A DNA stretch of 27,050 nt from CAZQCV01 sp964591665 (GTDB lineage Bacteria > Patescibacteriota > Minisyncoccia > Phycocordibacterales > UBA9973): the NCBI GenBank assembly GCA_964591665.1, contig CAZQCV010000008.1:1-27050 (forward strand), in the 5' to 3' direction. The stretch's first letter is position 1; every line of letters begins with the position of its first letter. Below the pieces are notes generated by a model that worked only from the letters and a program-made list of their open reading frames with translations, had not been told where the DNA came from and made no database searches. Position numbers and translations under genes: made by a program. Shown here piece after piece: positions 14,551-22,433 of this stretch.

Positions 14551-15032
14551 TCTTTAGGATCCATTCCTGCCCATAAGTTGCTCGTGGTCAAAGGAATATT
14601 AAATCCTTGTTTTAAATATTGAAATAACTGCATTTTGTATGCTACAGACCATTTAAGCGTACTATTTAAAAAGTGCATAGCTCTTGTCTGTGTTACCCAT
14701 AAACTTACCATCTCTTCCATTGCTTCGTCCGAAAGTTCTTCGATCATTTCACGGATGTGAACGGTTTGTTGGTGCATACGTTCATCAAAGTTATCCAATG
14801 TCGTTTTTTGAGCCATTTCAGAATGTGTTTTGTATAGACTTCCATCATTTTTTACAACCGCCTCTACTGATGTTTCGAGTACGTAACTTAGATATTGAAG
14901 TAATTCAAGTAGGGAACGTTGAGTAGGAGATGGTCTGTATTCGAGCATGTCTGGCGTAATCTTTTTGCCGAGGTGTCTAATAACGCGGATTTCATGTTCC
15001 AGAGAGGATAAAAATATTTCTTTGTTGATCAT
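14547..15032 (-). CDS. DinB-like four-helix-bundle protein
   Basis: A 161-residue all-helical soluble protein. It follows the DinB-superfamily layout: an N-terminal helix (INKEIFLSSLEHEIRVIRHL), a P-x-x-M-L-E-Y-R-P-S-P-T-Q-R-S-L-L-E-L-L-Q-Y-L segment, a central pair of long helices, and the end A-Y-K-M-Q-L-F-Q-Y-L-K followed by LTTSNLWAGMD, typical of the family. Many members bind a metal through three histidines; I cannot see a complete canonical triad here, so metal binding is doubtful. Some DinB-like proteins are thiol S-transferases. The gene is monocistronic, with its own promoter at 15041-15069 and a shared terminator at its 3' end. Confidence 0.72.
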   Translation of the reverse strand: MINKEIFLSSLEHEIRVIRHLGKKITPDMLEYRPSPTQRSLLELLQYLSYVLETSVEAVVKNDGSLYKTHSEMAQKTTLDNFDERMHQQTVHIREMIEELSDEAMEEMVSLWVTQTRAMHFLNSTLKWSVAYKMQLFQYLKQGFNIPLTTSNLWAGMDPKE

Positions 15033-15040
15033 GGTGTTTT

Positions 15041-15069
15041 ATATTACCGAATAATAGTAAGTATAACAA
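15041..15069 (-). promoter_or_regulatory. Promoter of the DinB-like gene
   Basis: On the minus strand: TTGTTA (plus 15064-15069), a 17-nt spacer and TAATAT (plus 15041-15046), ending 8 nt before the ATG. Leaderless geometry. Confidence 0.5.
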
Positions 15070-15100
15070 AAATATTATGGTAGCGTAAATTGCTTCTAGA

Positions 15101-15129
15101 TTGCAAATACCACCCGCTTTCGTTATACT
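15101..15129 (+). promoter_or_regulatory. Promoter of the P-type ATPase gene
   Basis: TTGCAA (15101-15106), a 17-nt spacer and TATACT (15124-15129), 14 nt before ATG 15144. A strong match, with a leader of about 7 nt. Confidence 0.65.
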
Positions 15130-15143
15130 AACCATATATAAGT

Positions 15144-17015
15144 ATGAGTAATCGTTTTTATCAGAAAGTACAAGATTTTTCACTTTACGGTTATGTTGCA
15201 TGTGCCGTCTTGGTTGCTCTCTGTGTTTCCTTTGTTTTATTTATCGTAGGAAAAAATATTCTCATCACTCCAATTCTAAAATACACGCTTATCGTTGGCT
15301 CTCTTCCACTATGGTATAGCCTCGTGCGAGACATGTTCCGTGGTTCTTTTGGGGTAGATATTATCGCTGGAGTCGCACTCGTTGGTACGTTTCTGATCGG
15401 ACAGTATCTTGCTGGTGTTGTCGTACTCTTGATGCTTTCAGGTGGCCAGTTACTTGAGTCATACGCAATGAATCGGGCTCGAAAAGAATTAAGAACACTT
15501 CTTTCTCGTACACCAGAATATGCTCATGTAAAAAAAGGTGATACGCTTGTTGACTTTCCAATTGCAGAAATTATTCCAGGTATGGAGGTAGTAGTTAAAC
15601 CAGGAGAGATTGTTTCTGTTGACGGTGTTATTATAGAAGGTTCGACTACTATTGATGAATCAACACTCTCAGGTGAAAGTATTCCTGTAGAAAAAAGCAT
15701 AGGAAGTAGTATTTTTGCTGGTACCCAAAACAAAGATGCTGTTGTTGTGGTACGAGTCGTGAGGGCTTCTCATGAGACAAAATATCAAGCTATTGTCGAG
15801 CTTGTTAGACAGGCCGAGGAAAACAAAGCACCGCTTGTACGACTCGCTGATAGATATAGTATTTATTTCACAGGAATAACTTTTGTAATCGCTATAGCAA
15901 CATGGTTCTTTTCACATGATTTTTTACGGGTTGTTTCTGTGCTTGTGGTTGCAACTCCATGTCCACTCATTTTGGCGACACCCATTGCGTTACTTTCTGG
16001 TATGAGTAAAGCATCAGCTCGTGGTGTTATTGTGAAAGACGGAGGAGCTCTGGAAACATTAGCTCGTGTTTCCACCTTTGTCTTTGATAAAACAGGAACG
16101 GTTACTTTAGGAACTCCAGAGGTAATTCGCATTGTTGCATTTCAAGGCTACGAACAAGAGGTCGTCGCCAAAGCTGCATCGCTTGATCAGTTATCAACGC
16201 ATATACTTGCTCGTGCGCTTACGATGTATGCCCAGAAAAATAATGTTACCTTAAGTTACCCAGAAAAGTTTAAAGAACAGTTTGGTGACGGGGTAGAAGG
16301 TATGCTTGATGGTGTGTGGTATGCATTTGGTAAAAAATCATATGTTCAGTCTTTTACTAAAGTTTTTTCTCCTGCAGCTGAAGCATTGTACCAAGAAGCC
16401 GCACAGACGGGCATGATTGTCGTATTTTTAGCTTCTCGAGAAATTATTATAGGTGCATTACTTTTTGCTGATCAAATCCGTGATGAGGCAGGCGGCCTGT
16501 TCAAAAAACTCGAAGCAGAAGGCTTACACAAAACAGTGCTGCTTACGGGAGATAAAAAAGAGCGAGCAGAAAGTGTACGGTCGCAACTTTCTATTTCTGA
16601 AGTGGTAAGTGAATGTCTTCCTGATGACAAATTGCAGTATGTTACTTCTTTGCAACGTAACGGTTCTGTCGTTGCCATGGTTGGTGATGGCGTAAATGAT
16701 GCACCAGCACTTGCTCAAGCAAATGTGGGTATTGCACTTGGAAGTCATGGTAAAACAGCTTCAAGTGATGTTGCTGATGTCGTTATTTTGTCTCAGTCCA
16801 TAAGCCGTGTGTATGATGTATGGCATATTGGAAAGAAAACTATAGCGCTTGCAAAACAGGGTATATGGTTTGGTATCGGAGCAAGTGTTATCGCGATGGT
16901 ATGCAGTTCGCTCGGATATATATCTCCTGTTTGGGGTGCGCTTCTACAAGAAGGCATAGATATTGCTGTTATTTTGAATGCTCTTCGGCTAGGACGAACA
17001 CTTTCTTTTGATTAA
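15144..17015 (+). CDS. P1B-type heavy-metal ATPase, TPCPL subtype
   Basis: A 623-residue membrane pump. It has about four helices before the actuator domain, which carries S-G-E178-S in place of the usual T-G-E. The metal-site helix has T-P-C273-P-L, then D315-K-T-G-T (phosphorylated Asp), GDGVNDAP in the hinge and two final helices. There is no N-terminal metal-binding domain (no CxxC). The nucleotide-domain motif normally SxHP reads S-T-H353-I-L, so the Pro of the HP dipeptide is replaced. TPCPL with a weak HP motif defines a recognisable but poorly characterised branch, so the ion (Zn, Co, Cu or other) cannot be named. It has its own promoter and is not linked to a metal-sensor gene. Confidence 0.87.
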   Translation: MSNRFYQKVQDFSLYGYVACAVLVALCVSFVLFIVGKNILITPILKYTLIVGSLPLWYSLVRDMFRGSFGVDIIAGVALVGTFLIGQYLAGVVVLLMLSGGQLLESYAMNRARKELRTLLSRTPEYAHVKKGDTLVDFPIAEIIPGMEVVVKPGEIVSVDGVIIEGSTTIDESTLSGESIPVEKSIGSSIFAGTQNKDAVVVVRVVRASHETKYQAIVELVRQAEENKAPLVRLADRYSIYFTGITFVIAIATWFFSHDFLRVVSVLVVATPCPLILATPIALLSGMSKASARGVIVKDGGALETLARVSTFVFDKTGTVTLGTPEVIRIVAFQGYEQEVVAKAASLDQLSTHILARALTMYAQKNNVTLSYPEKFKEQFGDGVEGMLDGVWYAFGKKSYVQSFTKVFSPAAEALYQEAAQTGMIVVFLASREIIIGALLFADQIRDEAGGLFKKLEAEGLHKTVLLTGDKKERAESVRSQLSISEVVSECLPDDKLQYVTSLQRNGSVVAMVGDGVNDAPALAQANVGIALGSHGKTASSDVADVVILSQSISRVYDVWHIGKKTIALAKQGIWFGIGASVIAMVCSSLGYISPVWGALLQEGIDIAVILNALRLGRTLSFD

Positions 17016-17037
17016 ATATTGGTTATTTTACTTGTTG

Positions 17038-17067
17038 TTCAAAGTGGAATATACTACATAGTATAGT
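17038..17067 (+). promoter_or_regulatory. Promoter of the SIMPL/PBP2 operon
   Basis: TTCAAA (17038-17043), an 18-nt spacer and TATAGT (17062-17067), 18 nt before ATG 17086. A second TATACT lies upstream at 17050-17055. This is the only good promoter before the four tightly packed genes that follow. Confidence 0.45.
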
Positions 17068-17085
17068 AATAACTTTTTATTTTTT

Positions 17086-17835
17086 ATGGACACACAAGAC
17101 AAAAAAATCAGTTTTTCTGGATCAGGATTACTCTTTGCTGCAATTCTTGGAGCATCAGTACTTCTCAGTGTTGGTATTTCTTTATATACGTATTATCGTG
17201 TTCGTAGCTTAGATGATACGGTTAGTACGACCGGTTCTGCGAAACAACTTATCACTTCAGATACCGTGAAATGGACTTCGCAAGTATCGCGAAACGTCAA
17301 AGTTAGCAAATTATCTGTTGGATATACTGAACTTGCAAAAGATTTAGATACTGTTAAAAAATTCTTGGTAAGTAAAGGCATTCCTGAGAATACACTTATC
17401 ATATCTGCTGTTTCTCAAGAACAAAATTATGATATTCGACCAGAACTAGGGCAAGAAAAAGAATATATCTTACGTCAGACCATAGAAATTAACTCAAGTG
17501 ATGTTGCAGGAATTAGCGTGTTATCTAAAGATTCAAGTGTTATTATCAACCAAGGTATAAATTTTACTACAACAACCCTAGAGTATTTCTATACAAAGTT
17601 GTCAGATGTTCGTGTTGCGCTTTTAAGTGATGCAATAAAAGATGCTCGAGTCCGAGCGGAAAAAATGGTTGAAGGTACTGGTAGAAAGATTGGTGTCATG
17701 AAATCAACTTCTTCAGGTGTGGTGCAAGTGATGCCCGTGAACTCAGTAGATGTTTCTGATTACGGTACATATGATACTTCGCATATTGATAAAGAAGTGA
17801 CTATTACTGTACGCTCAACATTTTCTCTTAAATAA
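17086..17835 (+). CDS. SIMPL domain (DUF541) membrane-anchored protein
   Basis: A 249-residue protein anchored by one N-terminal helix (about 14-37, no cleavage site evident) with an extracytoplasmic SIMPL domain (about 55-249). Typical features are V-K-W-T-S-Q-V-S-R, a D-L-D-T-V-K-K-F-L-V-S-K-G-I-P-E-N-T helix and strand, the LRQTIEINSSDV segment, and the long helix A-I-K-D-A-R-V-R-A-E-K-M-V-E-G-T-G-R-K-I-G near residue 185-205. SIMPL proteins are secreted or membrane-bound with unclear function; some have been tied to oxidative stress or surface assembly. It is the first gene of a run leading to PBP2, separated by only 3 nt from the next gene, which points to an envelope role. Confidence 0.87.
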   Translation: MDTQDKKISFSGSGLLFAAILGASVLLSVGISLYTYYRVRSLDDTVSTTGSAKQLITSDTVKWTSQVSRNVKVSKLSVGYTELAKDLDTVKKFLVSKGIPENTLIISAVSQEQNYDIRPELGQEKEYILRQTIEINSSDVAGISVLSKDSSVIINQGINFTTTTLEYFYTKLSDVRVALLSDAIKDARVRAEKMVEGTGRKIGVMKSTSSGVVQVMPVNSVDVSDYGTYDTSHIDKEVTITVRSTFSLK

Positions 17836-17838
17836 ATC

Positions 17839-18726
17839 ATGAATATAAAGATATATGCAAAAATATTTTTTTTGAGCCTCTGTATCTTTTTTGTGAGTGA
17901 TTTTGCCGTACGAGCGCAAGAACAACCAGGTTTTGTAACAGAACCAGTATGGATTTCTCCAAAACCAGAAGATGGCAAGTCTTCAACGATCTTTGCTACG
18001 GTGTACAACTCGTATAGTCAGGTTCTTGTTGGTGTTGTTGAGTTCTTTGACGATACAACACTTCTTGGCTCTAAACCCTTTTCTGTTGATCCCAAAGATG
18101 TTGCGCTTGTTTCACTTACATGGATACCGACGCCTGGTGATCATAGTATATCTGTCCGTATGTCAAAAACAGGACTTCAATCAAAACAGCAAACAACAAA
18201 AATCACTGTTCCGAGATCTACCTTAGAGGCTGAATCTTTCTTTGTGTCAAAAAGTACAACTACCACTGCTGTCTCTGATGCTTTAAAAAATAAAAATGAA
18301 TCTTCTGTATCCGCATCATCAAACAAAACAGGAGATCAGGCGCAGGTGCTTTCTATTGTCGACCAAGCAGAAGATAAGATCAAAGATGTGCTTGCACCTG
18401 CAACAACGCTATCTATTCAAAAAATCTGGGACGATATTACCACGTATCGCGAACCAATATATAAAAAGATAGAAGATAAACGAGTAATACTTCGTGATAC
18501 GCTATCTCCGACAAAGAGCACTGAGACAAAAGAAAAAGTTTCTACGGATCGAGCAAAGCAAAGCACTCCTTTTGCATTTATTTCTTTGTTTTTTGTCACA
18601 CTTGGTGCGATTATCTTTAGCAGAACCTCAATCTTTGTAATTTGTTGCATTCTTGGTACTATAATAGTCGCAAGGTCTATTTGGTATTTATATAAAAAAC
18701 TGAGAGGAGATCATGTTAACCACTAG
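17839..18726 (+). CDS. Unknown secreted protein with Ig-like domain and C-terminal membrane anchor
   Basis: A 295-residue protein I cannot assign to a named family. Visible parts: a signal peptide (1-26, KIYAKIFFLSLCIFFVSDFAVRA); one beta-rich domain of CARDB/Ig-like type (about 33-125, with N-S-Y-S-Q-V-L-V-G-V-V-E-F-F-D-D and W-I-P-T-P-G-D-H-S-I-S-V, the usual pattern of proteins that present an extracellular beta-sandwich); a Ser/Thr/Lys-rich stretch (about 130-240) with helical potential; and hydrophobic segments (about 240-285) ending in a basic tail. It starts 3 nt after the SIMPL gene and overlaps the next gene by 14 nt, so it is cotranscribed with PBP2. It may be a partner of the elongation machinery, perhaps filling the place of MreC. 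That is inference from position only. Confidence 0.7.
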   Translation: MNIKIYAKIFFLSLCIFFVSDFAVRAQEQPGFVTEPVWISPKPEDGKSSTIFATVYNSYSQVLVGVVEFFDDTTLLGSKPFSVDPKDVALVSLTWIPTPGDHSISVRMSKTGLQSKQQTTKITVPRSTLEAESFFVSKSTTTTAVSDALKNKNESSVSASSNKTGDQAQVLSIVDQAEDKIKDVLAPATTLSIQKIWDDITTYREPIYKKIEDKRVILRDTLSPTKSTETKEKVSTDRAKQSTPFAFISLFFVTLGAIIFSRTSIFVICCILGTIIVARSIWYLYKKLRGDHVNH

Positions 18727-19012
18727 TCAAAAAATAAAAAAAACATACATATATAGAATGTTTTTCGACATCGCTTTTATCTTCTTTGCTGTTTTTGCAC
18801 CTTGGTGGTTTATGTATATATTAATAATTTTAGGTACGATTATGTTCGGATTCTTTTTTGAAGGGATCATTTACGCTATGGTTATTGATATTGTTTTTGG
18901 CTCCAGAACATTTCAATATTGGTCAGTACCATATTTTTTTACTGTAGCTACCTTATTAACTATAAGTGTAGTCATGAGTATTCGTCGATCAACCAGAATA
19001 TATGCTTCTTAG
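18713..19012 (+). CDS. Small membrane protein, MreD-like by position
   Basis: A 99-residue protein with two or three membrane helices (about 15-35, 36-55, 73-90) and basic ends. The start has a clear AGGAG Shine-Dalgarno directly upstream and overlaps the previous gene by 14 nt; the stop overlaps the PBP2 start by 11 nt. Small size, helix content and the position before the PBP2 gene resemble MreD, but MreD usually has about 160 residues and five to six helices, so this would be a reduced form or a different protein. No motif was recognised. The tight coupling with PBP2 suggests a membrane partner of it. Confidence 0.6.
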   Translation: MLTTSQKIKKTYIYRMFFDIAFIFFAVFAPWWFMYILIILGTIMFGFFFEGIIYAMVIDIVFGSRTFQYWSVPYFFTVATLLTISVVMSIRRSTRIYAS

Positions 19013-20711
19013 AAAACAGAGAAAAATTAAAAATACATTTGTTGAGCCCGATGAGATATTTTTGGATTCTCAAAATTTGCCAGATTTTGACACACAACAA
19101 ATGGAAGGTCGTCTCGAGAGATCTATTCCAAAATCTGCATTCTTTATTGTATTTGGATTATTGAGTTTATTCCTATGTATTTTTGTTATTAAATTAACAA
19201 GTCTACAAGTTGTTTCTGGTGATAAGTATGCAAAACAAAGTGAAAAGAATCGTCTTGCTCGAGAACCTATTTTTGCAGATCGAGGCGTTATTTATGATAG
19301 AAATAACATTGAACTTGTTTGGAATAATAAAAGCGAAACAGGAGAACCTTTTGCTAACCGTGTATATATAAAAGAACCTGGTTTCTCACATATTCTAGGG
19401 TACGTAAGTTATCCAAGCAAAGACGCGCAAGGAGTATTTTGGCAGACAGAACATACTCCGCGTGATGGAGTTGAAAGAACGTTTAACGCACAATTACAAG
19501 GAACCAATGGAATGCGTCTTGTTGAAAAAAAGTCAGATACAGGGGATACCGTTCCGACGAGTGAAGTAGTTCCTGCTATCCCAGGTAATAACGTTGTTCT
19601 TTCTATTGATAGTGTCCTTCAAAAAAAGATGTATAAAGCTCTTTCTACTGCTGCGCAAGAAATGGGATATCAAGGTGGTTCCGCACTTATGATGAATGTC
19701 CATACGGGAGAGATTCTTGCAATGACAAATTATCCTGAATACGACTCTAGTCTCTTGTCTAAAGGGGATGACAAGAATCTAATACAAACGTACCTTACTG
19801 ATTCACGCAAGCCATTTCTTAATCGTGCTATTTCTGGATTATATAGTCCTGGATCAATTATAAAACCATTCATTGCATTAGGTGCACTCCAAGAAGGTGT
19901 AGTAACACCCACAACAAAAATTCTTTCACGGGGGTCAATTAAAATTCCGAATCCATATCATCCTGGAGAGTTTTATGAGTTCAAGGACTACCGTCCAGAT
20001 AACGGTTGGGTAGATTTACCGAATGCACTTCGCGTATCATCGAACATTTATTTCTATAATGTTGTTGGTGGATATGGTTCTCAAAAAGGTATTGGTATTG
20101 CCAATGAAGAAAAATATGTGCGATTGTTTGGTATCGGTAGTAAATCTGGTATTCCACTGATTGGAGAAAAAGAAGGGACTATTCCAAATCCTGAATGGAA
20201 AGCAAAGAATTTCAACGGAGATATCTGGCGTATTGGTGACACTTATAACACAGCTATTGGTCAGTATGGTTTCCAAGTTACGCCGATTCAAATGCTTCGG
20301 GCAGTCGCTTCTATTGCAAATCGCGGTTCGGTTCTTATTCCGTCATTGACCAAGACAGAAACGCCCCTACCTGGTGTACAAAAACTTCCATTTCCTGATT
20401 CATTCTATGATCCTATTCATGAAGGTATGCGGCTTGTGGTTACAACAGGTGGAACTAGTACGGTGCTCAAATCCATGCCTTTCTTAATTTCTGCAAAGAC
20501 AGGTACTGCCCAAGTAGGTAAGAATAATGAATATGTAAATGCCTGGATTATGGGATTTTATCCAAGCGATAAACCAGAATATGCTTTTGTTGTCTTGATG
20601 GATCGTGGTTCTGCGGCGGCAAGTCTCGCTGGAGGTCAGCGTGTTATGAAATATTTTTTTGACGATCTCGTCTCGAGTCAGTCCCCGTATGTTGTTCCAT
20701 ATATCAAATAA
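19002..20711 (+). CDS. mrdA: Penicillin-binding protein 2 (peptidoglycan transpeptidase)
   Basis: A 569-residue class B PBP. A cytoplasmic N-terminal stretch (about 1-44) is followed by one membrane helix (about 45-67), a dimerisation/pedestal domain, and the transpeptidase domain. Catalytic motifs are complete: S285-x-x-K288 (SPGSIIKPF), S346-x-N348 and K499-T-G-T502. It crosslinks peptidoglycan during side-wall growth as partner of RodA, which is not in this window. The pedestal insert is short (about 70-190) compared with E. coli PBP2 (633 residues). The N-terminal DEIFLDSQNLPDFD stretch is a feature I associate with Parcubacterial members. It overlaps the small membrane gene by 11 nt. Its product would act on the same wall as the FemAB proteins downstream. 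Confidence 0.88.
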   Translation: MLLRKQRKIKNTFVEPDEIFLDSQNLPDFDTQQMEGRLERSIPKSAFFIVFGLLSLFLCIFVIKLTSLQVVSGDKYAKQSEKNRLAREPIFADRGVIYDRNNIELVWNNKSETGEPFANRVYIKEPGFSHILGYVSYPSKDAQGVFWQTEHTPRDGVERTFNAQLQGTNGMRLVEKKSDTGDTVPTSEVVPAIPGNNVVLSIDSVLQKKMYKALSTAAQEMGYQGGSALMMNVHTGEILAMTNYPEYDSSLLSKGDDKNLIQTYLTDSRKPFLNRAISGLYSPGSIIKPFIALGALQEGVVTPTTKILSRGSIKIPNPYHPGEFYEFKDYRPDNGWVDLPNALRVSSNIYFYNVVGGYGSQKGIGIANEEKYVRLFGIGSKSGIPLIGEKEGTIPNPEWKAKNFNGDIWRIGDTYNTAIGQYGFQVTPIQMLRAVASIANRGSVLIPSLTKTETPLPGVQKLPFPDSFYDPIHEGMRLVVTTGGTSTVLKSMPFLISAKTGTAQVGKNNEYVNAWIMGFYPSDKPEYAFVVLMDRGSAAASLAGGQRVMKYFFDDLVSSQSPYVVPYIK

Positions 20712-20722
20712 ATTCAATATGC

Positions 20723-20728
20723 TATAAT
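20723..20728 (+). promoter_or_regulatory. -10 box of the Cys-rich protein gene
   Basis: A perfect TATAAT ending 8 nt before ATG 20737. The -35 region is poor. It suggests the Cys-rich gene can be expressed separately from PBP2, which ends 25 nt upstream. Confidence 0.5.
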
Positions 20729-20736
20729 CATCCCAT

Positions 20737-22428
20737 ATGCACAAAGCCTGTGTACAATGTAATACAGATTTTGTCCTAGATTCGGATGACCTTTCTTTTT
20801 ATGGCAAAATGAATGTTCCTCAACCGACCCATTGTCCACGATGTCGACGAATCAGACGATTATCGTGGAGAAATGACTATATCCTCTATAGCCGAGAATG
20901 TTCCTCTTGCGATAAAAAATTTATTTCTATATATGCAAAAAATAATGTAGAAAAAGTATTATGTCCGAAGTGTTTTCATAGTGATGCATGGAATCCAGAG
21001 GAATATGCAATAGAATATGACATTTCCAAATCATTTTTTGAACAATACGCTAATCTCTTGAAAAATATACCTCGACTAGGTGTTATCAATGACGAAGGTA
21101 TTGCAAGTATCAATTGTCTTTACACCAATGACTGTAATTTCTCAAAGAAGTGTATGATGACTTTTGTTACTTGGCGATCAGAAAATATTTTTTACTCTAT
21201 GTATTTGAATACTGGGAAAGATCTTTGTGATTGTCATGGTGTTATAGATACTTCAGAATTTACTTATGAAGCCGTCATGATCGAGCAAGTGAATCGTAGT
21301 AAGTTTATATATTGGTCTTCTTCATGTACAGACTGCGCTTTTGGATATGATCTACGGGGCTGTACAGACTGTTTCATGTGCTTTGGTCTTAGAAACAAAC
21401 AATATTATTTTAAAAATCAGAAATATTCACGTGAAGAATATTTACAAATTGTTGATTCTTATAAACTTAACACTAGAATAGGACAAGAAAAAGCACAGAA
21501 AGAATTTGCAGATTTTCTGAAAGATAAACCACGTAAATTTGGTGAGCTCAGAAACACGAGTAACTGTACTGGTACCGATATTGTTCGTGCAAAAAACACA
21601 AAAGATGGGAATTTCGCAGCCTTCTCTGAAGATTCTAGATACTGCCATAATGGCGTTGGATTTAAATCTGGATATGATTGTTCAGGTGGTGGTGAACCGG
21701 AATTATTCTATGAATGTATTACTCCAGATCTATCATACAATTCACTCGGAACTATTTTTTGCTGGAAAAACAGAAATATCTCTTATTCAATTGACTGCCA
21801 TGGTTGTGAGGAAATATTTGGTTGTGTTGGCGTAAAAAAGGGTACTAATGTAATTTTAAATAAACGATATTCTAAAGAAGAGTATGAATCCCTTAAAGAA
21901 CAAATAATTTCTGATATGAAAAAAAGAGGAGAGTATGGAGAATTTTTCCCAAGTATATATTCACCATTTAGTATAAATGAAACACAAGCAAATACAGAAC
22001 TCAAACTATCTCGTGAAGAAGCTTTAGAACAGGGGTATAAGTGGCAAGACGAGCTTCAACAGACTCGAGGAAAAGAGACCATATCGCAAACTGATGTACC
22101 CGATGCTATTGAAGATGTACCCGATGCCGTAACGGAAGAAGTGCTTGCTTGTGTATTATGTAGCAGAAATTACAAAATACTTCCTGATGAGCTCACTTTT
22201 TATAAACGCATGAAAATACCGATACCAGATCATTGTTTCTTTTGTCGCATGCAAGAACGTGAAAATATGCGAGGAGGTTTTGATTTAGTTCAACGCACCT
22301 GTGACTGTGTAGAAACAGGGCATATGCACGAAGGTAAATGCAGTGAACAGTTTCAGACATTTTTTACTAGAGATAGAGAGAATCGACCAATTTACTGTGA
22401 GACATGCTACCAACAAGTTTTAGAATAA
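20737..22428 (+). CDS. Large cysteine-rich repeat protein with terminal zinc ribbons, unknown function
   Basis: A 563-residue soluble protein with 35 Cys (about 6%). The N-terminus holds C5-x2-C8 and then FYGKMNVPQPTHCPRCRR. The C-terminus repeats the unit as CVLC ... LTFYKRMKIPIPDHCFFCR, so a two-CxxC ribbon bounds both ends. After the first come two more CxxC pairs, a D-A-W-N-P-E-E-Y ... S-F-F-E-Q-Y block, and a Cys-studded middle (about 115-375) of irregular repeats resembling a beta-helix or stacked ladder. Two copies of a module G-C-x2-C/I-F-x-C-x-G followed by a Tyr-rich stretch and K-x-Y-S-(R/K)-E-E-Y occur near residues 207-233 and 361-390. No signal peptide or helices. I associate this architecture with Patescibacteria but know no function. 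The FemAB gene starts 5 nt later. Confidence 0.75.
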   Translation: MHKACVQCNTDFVLDSDDLSFYGKMNVPQPTHCPRCRRIRRLSWRNDYILYSRECSSCDKKFISIYAKNNVEKVLCPKCFHSDAWNPEEYAIEYDISKSFFEQYANLLKNIPRLGVINDEGIASINCLYTNDCNFSKKCMMTFVTWRSENIFYSMYLNTGKDLCDCHGVIDTSEFTYEAVMIEQVNRSKFIYWSSSCTDCAFGYDLRGCTDCFMCFGLRNKQYYFKNQKYSREEYLQIVDSYKLNTRIGQEKAQKEFADFLKDKPRKFGELRNTSNCTGTDIVRAKNTKDGNFAAFSEDSRYCHNGVGFKSGYDCSGGGEPELFYECITPDLSYNSLGTIFCWKNRNISYSIDCHGCEEIFGCVGVKKGTNVILNKRYSKEEYESLKEQIISDMKKRGEYGEFFPSIYSPFSINETQANTELKLSREEALEQGYKWQDELQQTRGKETISQTDVPDAIEDVPDAVTEEVLACVLCSRNYKILPDELTFYKRMKIPIPDHCFFCRMQERENMRGGFDLVQRTCDCVETGHMHEGKCSEQFQTFFTRDRENRPIYCETCYQQVLE

Positions 22429-22433
22429 TATTT

